Below the pieces are notes generated by a model that ran no database searches, was not told where the DNA came from, and saw only the letters and a list, made by a program, of their open reading frames with translations. From Pyrrhosoma nymphula (taxonomy: Eukaryota; Arthropoda; Insecta; Odonata; Coenagrionidae), in the NCBI GenBank assembly GCA_963573305.1, contig OY754338.1, forward strand, positions 16,490,192 to 16,554,191: a stretch of 64,000 bases of DNA, read 5' to 3'. The position numbers and the translations under genes are program-made. This document shows, piece by piece, positions 20,875-32,880 of this stretch (position 1 is the first letter of the stretch; every line of letters starts with the position of its first letter).

Positions 20875-21090
20875 TTCTTCGTTTCTGATATCACATCCGT
20901 CCTGTTTGTATTCTGTGCCCGCCTCCAGCATCGACTTTCTTAAGTTTCCATTCTCGTCAGATCTATTTTTCCAATGACACACGTCTCCCACCCGTATAGA
21001 GTGCAATGTTGAATACACGTATGTTTTTTACCTTCTTCCTCATCGGCAATCTCATTTTTTTTACGAACGCAGCAGTGGTTGTTTGGGCAA
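20875..21090 (-). pseudogene. LINE post-RT relic
   Basis: The minus strand gives C-T-L-Y-G-W-E-T-C-V-I-G-K, then M-E-T-Y-E-S-R-C-W-R-R-A-Q-N-T-N-R-T-D. This resembles the L-Y-G-x-E-T-W...L-E-A-F-E-M-W-x-W-R-R-M signature after the RT in RTE-like LINEs. Only this short piece survives. Confidence 0.5.
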
Positions 21091-21094
21091 CGGC

Positions 21095-22060
21095 CAGTGA
21101 CGATTAGAGTACCGAATCCCGCACTGTCACCGAAGCCAAGCCCCTCGGGTATTTTTGGATTGAGTGCAAATTAATTCTATCCCATCTCTTGAATTCGCGA
21201 AGCGCAAACTTCATCCGAGGATATTTCTTCTTCATCTCGGCACATTTCTGAGGATTGGAATGGTGTGGTGGATTCACAATTTGAGGGCCTGTTTTCGAAT
21301 CCCGGAAGTTGTGAAGGTTTTTCAATGGATATCCCTAATTGAGTGCTATGTGGAGGGCAACCCAAGTGGAAGAACGAAGTCCGTACGACGGGAAATTCGT
21401 TTGTTGGTCCATTGGCGCCTTTCTTTTAGAGTATTCTAATGCCAAATAGAGAAGTTTGGAGGAGTTCAGCTGTAACCTGTCTCAGAACAGATCTACCTTG
21501 ATGATGATGAATTCCAGGGCCGGGTTTCTCTCCGCCATTTTTCCATTACCCTGACAACCCTTCCCATATCAACAATTCTTACTTATCCTTTAGGTGGTTG
21601 GAGCGATATTTGTCTAAACGTACAGATTTGCGTGATACTTTATATACGTGTTCTCATTAAAGCTATCTATAAAATAGTGAAAAAGTTGCATAAAACCGAA
21701 TTATTTTTTTTTGCAATTCAATGCTCTATTAACACGTTTCCTAATAGCACATAACAAATATTTCGTAATAAATCGGCTACATGTGTACTAATATTCTTCT
21801 AAATGCGGAAATATACATTTCATGTCATTATAACTGTTGCAAAAATATATCAAGGAGTCCAATATTCGAAAATGATATATTTCAATCCAATTTCGTCTAA
21901 ATTTCGAATAACCCGCCGAATACTCGTAGTCATATCATGCTTTAATTAAGGAAAATATTTTAAAATACAATTCTTGTATCGCTTTCATCATGCCTGCATG
22001 GTGATTTTCAACGCATATATCGATGAATTTAAGTGAAATGTGGTCCATGAATTTTTTTTC
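21095..22060. other. Mostly unrecognised; possible tRNA-like head
   Basis: At 21260-21310, GGTGTGGTGGATTCACAATT followed by TTTTCGAATCCC could be A- and B-box remnants of a SINE, but the spacing is not diagnostic. The phrase TTTAGGTGGTTGGAGCGATA at 21592 resembles a TTAA-MITE left end without a matching right end. The rest is AT-rich with nothing supportable. Confidence 0.3.
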
Positions 22061-22062
22061 GA

Positions 22063-22197
22063 CTTAATTAAAAAAAGCATGAAAATGTGCACTCAATAAT
22101 CCACGATTACCGCTCCAGTCACATAAATGGTGAAAATAACCTCAGCTGTTTGACTCCCCCCAACCAACATACGTACTACTTCCATCTCCTTCATTAA
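22063..22197 (+). repeat. Direct repeat R, left copy
   Basis: About 134 bp, from CTTAATTAAAAA to CATTAAG, matching 22776-22909 in the same orientation with few differences. It abuts MITE copy 4 at TTAA. Confidence 0.85.
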
Positions 22198-22780
22198 GCT
22201 AGTTTGAGCGAAAAATCACTTCACCTAGATTTTGATGATTTAGGCCTCATTTCAAAGAAAAAACTCTCATCTTTCCAATGATATCAAAATATCAACCCCT
22301 TTGCCTATAACTACTTTTCGAGCAATATTCCTCAAAAAATATAAGCTGTTTTATACATGGGATAGATTATGAATGTGCGCTCCAGAGGGATAGAATATTT
22401 AAAAAAATTGGAACTTCTAGCACCTAGATTTCGTCAAAAAACTAACGGTGTGCTGATTGCATGTTTTCTCAACTATTTATAAAAAAATATTTATTACTCA
22501 CCTCAGTAATTTTTACAGAATCGCAAAAACACCTGCTGTTTTGAAGAGTTTTCAGCCGTACGGCGGGAAAAAATGAGTCAAGTTAAAGACTTATGTAGCT
22601 TTATTTATTTCTTTACTGAGAATTTTGGTCGTAAACAACTATATTGCTACGCCATTAATATTACAATATTTAAATTCATAGATACTACTTACTGACGCTG
22701 AAATCAAAAAATATAATTTGAATATGGTCTCCATTATGACTAGGGCTTATATTATGACTATCTCGCTCAAACCACCTTAA
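22194..22780 (+). mobile_element. TTAA-type MITE, copy 4, between direct repeats
   Basis: The ends are TTAAGCTAGTTTGAGCGA and the mirror TCGCTCAAACCACCTTAA. The interior is collinear with copies 1-3. The element is bounded precisely by the two copies of repeat R, sharing TTAA at both joints. Confidence 0.8.
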
Positions 22781-22909
22781 TTAAAAAAATATGAAAATGT
22801 GCACTCAATGATCCACGATTACCGCTCCAGTCACATTGATGGCGAAAGTGACCTCAGCTGTTTGACTCCCCCCAACCAAGAGGCGTACTACTTCCATCTC
22901 GTTTATTAA
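22776..22909 (+). repeat. Direct repeat R, right copy
   Basis: The second copy of the 134-bp repeat (GTGCACTCAATGATCCACG... to ...CATCTCGTTTATTAAG). Together with the left copy it frames MITE copy 4. Confidence 0.85.
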
Positions 22910-22911
22910 GG

Positions 22912-23762
22912 AAATCAAATCATGGGAATATTTGACACGCTAGCGGAAGTTAATCTTAATGCTTGAATAAAAAAATGTGCGAGGATATAATCACTAAAAT
23001 TATCCGTGGGCGTTTCACGCGCATTTAGGCCGTCAAACTCAAACTCAAATATTCTGTTTATTTGCGGAAAGGTGAATATTTTCTCCCCCCCCCCCTTCCT
23101 CCCTCTCCTCCCCTCCCCCTCATTGGATCGCGTGACCTGGCCAATTTGTCCCAGGGGCACTCCTTGTGAGTGCTCCGATGAAGCTCACGAATTTTCCGTC
23201 CCTCTTGCGGCTGAATTACAGGGGAGTGGGATGTGAACCACCACCTACGGGGCCAGCCCTACGTCGAGGGGCCCATTCATCAGATCGATATCAATTCAGA
23301 GCGGGGGAATTAGCGTAATTCGGTAAGGAAGTCACGGAATGTGAAACCGGCGACGCGACGGTCGCAACGCAAATTTGAGCCAACTAGGGAAATGATCTTC
23401 ATTCAGTTTGGGAAAACAGAAATAATTTGTTGTCTCTCGACCAGATTTCTTCCAACCTCCTAATAATGCTTGCTTTGAGTGAATAGCTAAGGGTACTCCC
23501 GTTGAGATGCAACGGAAAGATGTAAACAGATTTTATTTGTAGACAAGAGAAGGTGCCAACGTTGAATATGAACGGGAAGGAAAGAAAATCAACACTGCGC
23601 TTGACTGCGTTCTACGTCAAATGTTTCGATGAAATTCACTAAACGTTTTACCATTTAATAGCAAGAATATAATTTCAATTTATCATTTAAAATATTATCA
23701 TTTACATATCTTATTTAGTGCTAAGAATCATTGAGTTGATGGATACACACACGGAATCTCCA
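22912..23762. other. No gene recognised; poly-C tract
   Basis: A C/T-rich tract lies at about 23083-23122. The flanking DNA has no supported ORF or RNA. The region 23160-23290 has higher GC but no recognised element. Confidence 0.3.
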
Positions 23763-23763
23763 C

Positions 23764-24329
23764 TTTAGGTGGTTCCACCGTAAAATGAATTAAAGGTCAT
23801 TTTATTCATATTCTGTCTACTAGTAGAAAAAGTTGTCCTCTATCTGATATGAACAACAAAATAATACCTTTCCACGCTATTTTATTCTATAATTGAACTT
23901 GAAATTACATGGTGTTCAATGGGGGAATGAGAGAAACACGGGGAAAAATAATATTTTTCCATAAAATACATATGCCATTTTCGTGGAAAACTGTCTCTAA
24001 GAAGGAAATAATCCAGAGAAATTGAATAAAAATAAAATATTGGCATCTTACCACCTTATTATTCTAGTTATTGAAGAATTAATGCCGTAATTGAAGTCAA
24101 AATGCGGTAATTCGTAGGAAATGGGCTGCAGTCGGCTCCTATGGCTGGAAAAAAGTGCTCATTTTAAAATACATTCGTGGAATAATAATCTGCATATTTT
24201 GAAACTTACTTTTGGGTTTCTATAGGTAACGCATTGCATCAGTGAAAGCAGGATTTTTTTGACAAAATATAAAAAATGTGGAATTAAGTATTTGTTTTGA
24301 CTTACACAGTCGCGGCGGAACCTCCTTAA
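23764..24329. mobile_element. Second TTAA-flanked MITE-like element
   Basis: The left end TTTAGGTGGTTCCACCG and the right end CGGCGGAACCTCCTTAA are imperfect inverted repeats, with TTTA/TTAA at the flanks, 566 bp apart. The length and outermost bases resemble the first TTAA family, but the interior is different. No ORF. Confidence 0.55.
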
Positions 24330-24334
24330 CCTGT

Positions 24335-25470
24335 GTTTTCCATACTTGAAGTACGTCGTCTCTTTAAATATTACAAGTAATGAGTATGGTCGTTATGGAG
24401 ACGATGACTCAAAAACGATGAAATATTGCGAAAAATCGTTACGTTTTGGCAAACATTTTGGAATTTAGAACGGAATACAAAAATTCGATTGAAGGATTAA
24501 GAATCTTTATTTTATTTTCTTTATATTGGTACCTTTCCCAGCAACAGAAATACCACTCTTTCTAATTTAATTTCGCAAATAAAAAAATGTCTGCAGCCAA
24601 ATGAAGATTCAGCTTCAGGAGTATTTCTTGTGTGTGAAGGTAGCTAACATATCGGTGATTATGATAGTAGATTATTGAGAGGTAAAGGCTATCAGAATCT
24701 ATCACTGGGATATTATAGCCAAAGACCTTTTCCTTTAGGAAGACTACTGCTTTTCGTGCCCACGAGTGTGAAATACATTTGCCTTGTGTAAGTAGCTTTT
24801 AAAATAAAATATGAATGTATAGCCATATAAATTATAACGAAATGAGATATAAAATTGTCCTCAAATTTTGTTTAAAATGTTAAATCACCTGCTGAATTTG
24901 ATACTTATTTCATAGTATACTTTATATTTTCTTAGCTGAGCTATCATTCCAGTTTTCCTATTGGCAAGGGACAAAGATGTTTCTTGGAGTGCATTTATTT
25001 CCACGTGAGTTCACAAATGGCTCTTCCGCTTCCAACAAATCTCGACCTTAATCCCTTTTGTAGTTAGAGCAGGTTATAATTAATGGTTTTTATTTAATTT
25101 TATTTGAAATTTTATATTAAAAAGCAGTTGTGAGACGCTTTAAGTAAATATTATGTATGCATACATCAATGCTGATATGCATATTTCCTGGCCTTAAGCC
25201 TGGAAATTTTTTGATAGTGGATATTTGAGAGTTTATATTAATTTTTGGGAGTGGATATAATTTCTCTACCCTGCCCTGAAAAAGTGATGCCTCTATTTGT
25301 ACACATGGCAATGCAGGATTTAAATTACTCGTATTGTTAGCTTGATCGCCAAAAATCTCGTTTCTATCCAACCAGCTTGAGATTTTTCCCTTTGAAAATT
25401 AAACGCTAAACCCACCATTTTCTGTAATGTATGCAAAAAAAAACTTTTGATCCTGCTCAAAGGTTTTTTC
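24335..25470. other. Low-repeat AT-rich sequence; possible tiny exon
   Basis: No element was recognised. At 24597-24639 a 43-base open segment sits between CTGCAG and GAAG|GTAGCT, which could be a small exon (reading PNEDSASGVFLVCE). Its phase does not join directly to the candidate exon at 25472, so this is speculative. Confidence 0.25.
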
Positions 25471-25471
25471 A

Positions 25472-25710
25472 GACCGTGGACACGTTAGTGAGTTACTCTG
25501 AGTGGTGGAAGACGGAGTTTACAACAATTTATCCGACCGACAGTTATTTTTCTAATTACTTAACAGGTTTTATTCGTGAAACTGTGCCCGATAGCCAACT
25601 GTTTCCGATTAGTTTTGGATATAACTGTCCCGAGTTTATAGAAAAAGTTTACCTGAAATTCTGTTCTTCGAGTTCTTCAATGATGTCTTATAGTTTAATT
25701 TTAGCGGAAG
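25472..25710 (+). CDS. Candidate internal exon of an unrecognised host gene
   Basis: An uninterrupted 239-base segment lies between a good acceptor (GGTTTTTTCAG|ACC) and a strong donor (GAAG|GTACGT). It encodes about 79 residues rich in aromatic and Ser residues, with blocks such as SEWWKTEFTTIYPTDSYF and LFPISFGYNCPEFIEKVYL. I do not recognise the protein. It ends in phase 1, which joins in frame (GGA, Gly) to the candidate exon at 28785-28834. There are no RT, transposase or repeat signatures, and neighbouring DNA is among the least repetitive in the window. It could still be a chance ORF. Confidence 0.35.
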
Positions 25711-25714
25711 GTAC

Positions 25715-26330
25715 GTAAAATATACTTGTTATTTAGTTTACTATGAAACCAGACTTCAATCATCGCTCGAAAAATCAAGAGAGGACAATAAACAACTGTT
25801 TCCATGGTGAATCGCGGAAATCAACGAGTTGATTGGACGCAAATTTTCTATGCGCACAGAGTTTAAGTGCTTTCAAACGGAGTCTTTTTTTTTAGACGGA
25901 AGAAAGTGGCGCTAATCGGTGCTGCCAGCTGTTGGAGAGCGAAAGTATCATTCGTGCGCTGTGATGTGGTCAATGTTATTTGTGTACATACGTGTTATCT
26001 TTCGCTATCAGCGAGGCACGAGACGACACGATTCAGTGCTTTGTAAGTCATGAAGTGAGAAAATTCTTAGTCTATGGGATCAAACATGGTGTTTTTAATG
26101 GGATGAGACACGGAGGAAGAAGCCTTTCTCATTATTTCGTGAGCCTGCTTGAAACTATTCACTTAAAATATTAAAAATACCCGTGAATGAAATATGTAAC
26201 TTGCACACAATATGGAGATTATTGCCGCGTAGATTATGTTTGTAAATTTATTCGGCGCCAACGTCAGCAACGAGTATTTCTCGGGATAAACTCGCTTCAA
26301 AATCCTGAAAATATTAAAACATTAACGTTA
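25715..26330. other. No recognised feature
   Basis: This would be intron if the candidate exons are real. It contains short open frames without domains. No repeats were recognised. Confidence 0.3.
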
Positions 26331-27467
26331 GGTACCATCCCAGACAGCACACCGGTAACCGTATATATATACTGAAAGTATACCACATGTATACTGTTTC
26401 CTTGAGAATCTGTATACTTGTTTTAGATGCTAAGTATACATAAACAGTATACAGAAGCGTATACGTAAACAGTATACAAAAGGTATACATAAGCCTTTAG
26501 TATACAAAGTGTATACTGTATACAGGAAAAGAAACGTGCTGTAACCTCGATTTATTAATAATATTAATATTATTTATTATAATTAATATTATTAATTATA
26601 GTAATATTACCTCGATTTATGGCCCGTAGGCTGTGGGTCTGCAAAGCCCCCTAGCAGCCGCCCACCTGGCCAGCCCCTAGCTGAAGCTAACGTGCGTGAA
26701 TTCGAAAAATCTTGTTTATTAACAGTAATATTGCATTTATATGCATACTATGTGGCAATATAGAATAACAGTTATCTGGCATTAATTAATGGCAAATAAC
26801 TTATATCAAGATTTTATGGCATTTCCTGAAACTATCACGGATTTATCATTTAATTATTATAGTTCTCAAAGTCACATTTATCCTCGGAAGTGACTACATA
26901 TGTACGTCTTTCTCATTGCTAATAATTTAGTAATAGGTGCGAGATTGGGAGCGTAGAAACGAAACGTCTATAATTATGCGATATAGGTAGCATTACGATA
27001 GGTAGATACGAGGTAATATAATATGGCGTGTTACATCATGCCTTTGCTTAATAGCAAATCCAAAATGAATGATGACAAGCTGTCTTTTTTTTCACTGGAC
27101 ATCCATTGAATGTCCATCTGATATCCAATATCTACTATATGGATATCCATTGGATGTTTAATGTTTATCCATGGTATGTCGAGAAAGAGGACATTTGGAT
27201 ATCTATATTAGATATACATTAGACATCTATGGATGTCCAATGGATATCTTTGTGCTGTGTGGGTATACATCTTGTATACTGTATACGTATACTGTATATG
27301 CATGGTAGGAGGACATTTGCTACATTATATACATCTGGTAGATGGGGGGTAGAAGGTGTTTATACGTATACGGTATACGTGTACCTTCTACTGTATACAC
27401 ATGTTATACACTACATATATGTATATTTAACATATACAGTAGCATGTGTGCTGTCTGGGATGGTACC
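26331..27467. mobile_element. Foldback element of palindromic hexamer arrays
   Basis: The ends are perfect inverted repeats of at least 19 bp (ACCATCCCAGACAGCACAC and mirror), each preceded on the outside by GGTACC or part of it. Next to the left end, 26370-26525 carries about ten GTATAC words; next to the right end, 27262-27415 carries several more. At 27105-27250 the interior is built of GGATATCC and GGATGTCC-like palindromes. There is no ORF apart from low-complexity Tyr/Ile-rich frames. The likely target duplication is GTAC or GGTACC, which is ambiguous because it is itself palindromic. I cannot place it in a superfamily. Confidence 0.7.
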
Positions 27468-27592
27468 TATTTTATATATATTTTATACATATTTTATATA
27501 TATTTATACATATTTTATATATATAGATATATTTTATACATATTTTATATATATTTTATACACATTTTATATATATTTTATACACTTATCAT
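27468..27592. repeat. AT-rich minisatellite
   Basis: Alternating TTTTATATATA and TTTATACATA units directly outside the foldback element. They give rise to spurious Tyr/Ile-rich reading frames. Confidence 0.85.
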
Positions 27593-27599
27593 GAATTTT

Positions 27600-28780
27600 A
27601 TGTAACGAGGCCTTAAAGAGTTATTCTCTCCCATTATGAGTTGTGCTCATAGTTGGTTTTAAAATGCTGTTCCTAATTTGAATTCATTAAATTTCGCGGG
27701 TGATCTCGGCAAATTGTTGATGGAGATTCAATATTCTGATTCTGTTGCTTGAACCTATTGCATTGGCTAAAAGTACAGTACTATCGATTTTCCGAGGTTT
27801 TGTGGCTTAGTATTATCCGAGGCTCGGGTAATTACGTTGCGGCTGTACCACGTCAGTTCAGCTCGTACTGACAAACGTCAGAATACGGTAATGGATTCGA
27901 TCTTTTAAGGTGAGTGGATACCATTCAAATAGTCATAAATAACGGTCATCCTGTGTTGCGGCCGAAGTTGGAACTACTTGGAACCATGGAAGTTGGCTCT
28001 CGAAAGGAGCCCCCAGGAATTCATAGTTCAGTAGCTGCACCTAGCGCTTTGTGGTAAGGACTGCTTCGATGAAAACTACCGGTTTATTCTGAGGAAATTG
28101 GCCATTCCTAATTGCTAAGTAATGCGAGTTGTCTTCAGTTGGTAAATAAGATGTTAGTACTCCTTCAAAATCTCCGAGATTACGCAGATCTGAAGTTATG
28201 TGTAGTGCAAACGGAAAATGCACGGACATTGGACAATGCTCAATGAATATTCACCTGCTAATAAGTATTTATGAATTGAAATTTCGAGGAGGCGTAATAA
28301 ATGCCGAAAAGTGCAATAGATGAACAGCAAATGGTAACATTTCTTCAATTCTTTTACCAATATAAAACCTGGGTACATCTGTCCGCAACGCTGCCAGAGT
28401 AGCTCTGACAAGCTCCCGTAAGAAATACGCGTGAAGTTTATTTTAATTTTCATAGCAGACCTTTTTGTTAGGGGAATATAATTAGAAATAATGGTTGCAC
28501 GAAATTAGGAGGGTAATTTGAGAAAGAAATCTTAATGGATATTCGAACTTTTATATTTAAAAAATCGGTTTTCGAGATGAAATCGCGAACAATCTAATTG
28601 AATTAATCGATTTTCACAAAATTTTTGCATTTTTGATAAATCGGACTTATAACGACTGTACTCATAATCAAAAATTATGTTACGATATATGCCCATCATT
28701 AACCTTACGAGTCTCTGTACTAAAGATTTTATGAATTAATTATCACACCTAATCTAAATAGTTATCTTTTTGTGTAATGT
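27600..28780. other. Low-repeat DNA; possible 5' exon signals
   Basis: At 27865-27910 a TCAGTT initiator-like site is followed by AAG|GTGAGT, a strong donor. This could be a first non-coding exon, but nothing else supports it. The 85-codon minus-strand frame at 28196-28453 has no known domain. Confidence 0.25.
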
Positions 28781-28784
28781 ATAG

Positions 28785-28834
28785 GATTCTCTAACGTCCC
28801 TTCGCCTGCCAGCCACGACTGGTTGAACTTTCAG
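28785..28834 (+). CDS. Candidate 50-nt internal exon
   Basis: The acceptor is TTATCTTTTTGTGTAATGTATAG| and the donor is TTTCAG|GTGAGC. The 50 bases are open in one frame, reading xFSNVPSPASHDWLNFQ, with two leading bases (GA) that complete a glycine codon when joined to the phase-1 end of the exon at 25472-25710. The next exon should start in phase 0. I could not find one with confidence. Small size and the absence of homology knowledge keep confidence low. Confidence 0.3.
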
Positions 28835-28839
28835 GTGAG

Positions 28840-31285
28840 CCAGGAAGTTGAAATATGGAACGAATACAGGTTGTGACCTAAAACCGGTCGGAAAACAGTG
28901 AAAAACGTCTACAGTTATATTGAGTTGTTCCTGTACGATATTTACTAACTTTTACTCCCTTAAAAAAACATTGATTCAGTGCAGGGATTTCTTATTTAGC
29001 TTTTTTAACTTACGTGGACTTTTAAATATTGGCATGACATTTTCACTGTTAGAGAGCAAGTATTATAAGATTTTTTAAATTCGCAGTTGATACTCATTTA
29101 CATTTCCAATACGCTCCGTTATTGCGTGAAGATTATGTTTTTGACTCTAAAATTATATATTTTACTAAATATAACTGAAATTTAAATTACTTGGCAATCA
29201 CAATGAGATTTAACTGGGAACTTATTGCTTAAGGTTAAGTGATTAATAGAGAGTCACAGTGAGATTTTAGTAGAGTATTTTGTATCCCAACCACTATGAG
29301 GGTAATCAATGACTCCTGCGTGGTAATTAACGTAATACGTCTCATTGAAATGATTCTTTCAACACTATGTATTACTTTACAATTTTTCCCGTTAATTGCT
29401 ACTGGCATCTTTTTCTATTAATTATATGAGTAATTCAGTCCACTGCTTATGAGCTCAAACTGTCTATTAGGGCTTCATAAAACTACCTTTTTTCCTTGTC
29501 GTTCTCTACTTTAGCTGGTGTACTTTGTTTTTAAAATCATAAAATAGATCTATAACGATCCCTTTGCGCAAAAATTATTGGATAGAACATCCTGGTGCCT
29601 ACGTGTACCAACTTTTGAAATCTATAAAATCCTTGCAATGTGGTACTTTACTACATGCAATGTGTAACTGGGAATGCATGTTTACACCTACAAAAGTAAT
29701 TTACAAACGAATTATTGAACCGGCTACTGCATTTACACCTAAATTTATTCTGGCGGCACCACTTTTAGATGGTTCCTCTTCTAGTCCGTTATTCTAACAT
29801 TTCTCAATACTGATTTCTTGTCATCGTTAATAACTACTATGGGTAGTCGATGAAATAAGCTGAGCCAATGAGAAGGAATCAGTTATGTTGAGGAGACGCA
29901 ACGAACCTGGCCGAGGTAATAGAGCAAACGGACATGGGAAATGTGGAAACGACGAAGATGAGGAACATATCTGTAATTATTATTACTAGAATAATACCGG
30001 TTAATGTAGGTATAAATGGTTGTGAATGGAAATCGGTAACTTTAATTAATAGAACCAATGGTAAAATTCTATTCGTCACGTCCTGGCTGTTATTTGAAAC
30101 AACCAAAGTTATCGAAAAAACTATGAATAAAAATGCAATTTATCTGAAATTTTTGTTTCTACCGGCTGTATTTGTAGGCATACAAATACGGATTACGTGT
30201 AAACATTCTGTTATTGAAGAAGAAAATATTTGCTCAGTCGTAAGTCAATAATGAATGAGTGTTAACGCATATTGTATTGATATAGAGAAGTTTATCGTGT
30301 TTGTATTTGGCCTGATATCGGCCATTCATGCTCTCAACGAATAAAATGAGGTTTTGCATGAAAGAGATTCCTGATATATGCTTGTTATTTGTATTTTTCG
30401 GCGTTAAATTCTTTTCGAAAGACGGGAAAATGTTGGTTAAGCGTAGGTGAGGAAATTGGAGCCGATTAATGAGGGGAAGAAAGTATGAGAAATTTACGAG
30501 GCATTAGGGAAAACGATGGCTTTAACCATGGAGAGGTCAGAGCTCTAGAGGCGATCAAAATAGTTGTGACCATTAGAAGACCTATTTATAGATTGCTAAA
30601 ATGTTATGTGATGTTGATGAATTTGAACTATTTAGAAAAACCTGCAAATGAGAGCTTGAAATACATCCTGTTTAAAAAAAACCTTGTGGTAAAATTAGAT
30701 TGGTCCAAGGTTTTAGTGTGTATTGAAAATGTCATCTTGGATTCTCGAATTCCACTCTCTTTCCACATGTGTATGACATACCTACCAGAGATGATTGTCC
30801 AATTGCTTTCCGTACTATAACTTGCTATTTTTAGCAATTGAGTTTTCAGGAGGCATCGTAAGTTCATATAAAGACCATCAAATAGTTTATCCGATCTTTG
30901 CCACTTTCTTTTAACTTCGGCTTTTGTAACGTAGAACAGACTTTCTTACTTCACATGCAAAAACTTTGTGAAATTTATATTTGTTGTGATTTTTTGCTTT
31001 ATTCACTCTAGCTAATCTTACCTCTAAATTATTATAATATATCTAAAAATTTAATTTAACGTCTAAATTGAAACTCAAGCGTTATCATAAGGAGAGCATT
31101 AGCATTACAGGACAGCAGGCTACTCTAACTGGGAGGTAAAGAAGCACTGATGAAAACATTATAATAGATCACGCTTTAATGTATAACAGTGAGGCTCGAA
31201 TGATAAAAACTGCAGAACTGAAGAGATGAAAATAAATAATGTAAGTAAAGTGAGGATTGAAAATATGGTGTTGAAACTGAATTTT
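28840..31285. other. AT-rich, low-repeat DNA, no gene assigned
   Basis: ORFs at 29543-29797, 29934-30251 and 30485-30820 (plus) are 77-111 codons long. The first ends in TAA and could be a terminal exon, but its acceptor phase does not match the candidate exon upstream. None has a recognisable domain. No terminal repeats or RNA genes were seen. Confidence 0.3.
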
Positions 31286-31289
31286 TAAA

Positions 31290-31560
31290 AACAAATCCAA
31301 TGGACAGAGACATTCACCAAGTGAAGGCGTCCTACGAAGAGTTGGAGAGGAAAGAAGGGTGACGAAAACTCAAAGAAGAAGAGACAAATTCATTGGACAT
31401 ATTTTTCGGCATAGACAGCATCTTGAAAGCGATCACGGAAGGAGAAACGAACGAGAAGAACTACCAAGGATGGAATAGATCAAGAAAATTCGGCAGACTG
31501 CCAAAATTAGGAATTTTGAAAGGATTAAGCAGTTGATGAAAGATCTGGTGCTTTCCCGGC
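31290..31560 (+). pseudogene. LINE extreme C-terminal relic
   Basis: The plus strand, across frames, reads K-I-Q-W-T-E, then E-E-R-R-V-T-K-T-L-K-x-R-R-D-K-F-I-G-H-I-F-R, then S-I-L-K-A-I-T-E-G, then R-K-F-G-R-L-P-K-L-G-I-L-K-G-L and a stop. This is the carboxy end of an RTE-like LINE ORF. Only the last quarter is present. Confidence 0.65.
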
Positions 31561-31564
31561 TTAC

Positions 31565-32226
31565 TTAATGTATGAATTCATGTCGGTATCTCAATTGGGT
31601 GAGGCTCTCCGTATTGGCCATGCGTCTACTACGTCAAGTTAACGAAAAGACTTGCAATTAACGTCGACCAGACTATAAAACCGGGCCTAGGAGCTTAATC
31701 AAAATACTATTCTGCGTTAGTGGAATTGCTATAACATGATATGGAAAATTTTTATTTCCTCTGGTAAAATACCTGATAACACGACTATAATCCTGAAGAT
31801 AAGGTCCCTGAAACATGGCCAAATAATAAATACATAAAAATAATAGGCAACTGCTTAGTTGAGAAGAGGAAGGTGTGTTTAAGATAATGCGCGAGATATA
31901 CTCAACCGTCAGTCTTATATTTTCCCTCGGAGAAAAACAGAAAAAATGTCGTCAAATTCAGTTCAATATTGTGTTTATTTCCACATTTAATGTTACAGGA
32001 AAAGGAAGAACAAACTTGACAAAACAACAAAGGATAACAACAAAAGAAGAAAAAAACAACGTGTGTCCCTCTTTACGCTTTAACCTCTTCAGGGCGGAAA
32101 GTAGTCACTGGATTGGAGTAATATGTATATGGTGCATCGTCACTTGCGCGAGAGGTTTCGGTCCGGCATTTGCCCTGAAGAACGACGGAAAACCCGATAA
32201 TTCCTTCGTCAGGCCACCATAACAAA
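31565..32226. other. No recognised feature
   Basis: A 115-codon plus-strand frame (31875-32222) ends at the Helitron border. It has no recognisable domain or splice signals. Otherwise AT-rich. Confidence 0.3.
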
Positions 32227-32227
32227 A

Positions 32228-32880
32228 TCTATATGTATAAAAAAGAATGTTTGTCTGTCTGTCATTATACAAATCTACAGTTTTACTCTGATCGTGTTGA
32301 AATTTTGCAAACTAATAGCTCAAGACAGGAGGGAAGTTATAGGATATTTTTAAAAACATCTCGGGGGCCCAAAAAGATCCCAAAAATGGGGCCCTTTGGT
32401 GGCCTACGCTACCTATTGGGTTTTGTGCAGTGGTTTCATTTTTCGCTTTTTAAAATTACTTCCCCTCAAGATAGAGGGTTGGAATATTTTTTATGAAATG
32501 ACTGAAAAATTGAAGTTTATAATTCTTTCAATCAATTATCTTTTCCAATCCGTATTTGTCTGAAAATCGCGGTTTTAACTGCAAAAACGCACATTTTTCT
32601 CTGAAATCAACAATAGACAACCATAATTTGGTCTTTAAACGCATTTAAAATTCATTTCGCTGTTAGTTAAGCTGATTAGGAATGCTAAACATTGGGTTTA
32701 GCACAGTGGTTTATTTTTTTGCTTCTTAAAACTACTTGTACTCAAGATAAAGAGGTAAAATTTATGTTATCAGATGTACCCAAAAAGAATGAAGTTTCTC
32801 ATTTTTTCAATCGATTCTTCTCTTATATAATGAGTCATGAAGAATGTGTGATCCCGGGTAACGCCGGTTAATTTAGCTAA
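32228..32880 (+). mobile_element. Non-autonomous Helitron, copy 1
   Basis: It starts TCTATATGTATAAAAAAGAA after an A and ends CTAA before a T. About 10 bp before the end is a short hairpin (CCGGGTAACGCCGG). TC...CTRR ends, a 3' hairpin and insertion between A and T without target duplication are the Helitron hallmarks. The subterminal GTTTGTCTGTCTG run is common in insect Helitrons. It has no Rep/helicase ORF and would need an autonomous partner. Confidence 0.8.

Noticed and set aside
27229..27605. Two overlapping Tyr/Ile-rich ORFs of 87-121 codons
   Set aside because: They come from GTATAC and TATATA repeats and have no protein-like composition.
30485..30820. 111-codon ORF starting with ATG
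   Set aside because: No recognisable domain, AT-rich composition, and a stop-free minus frame overlaps it. Not enough support to call a gene.
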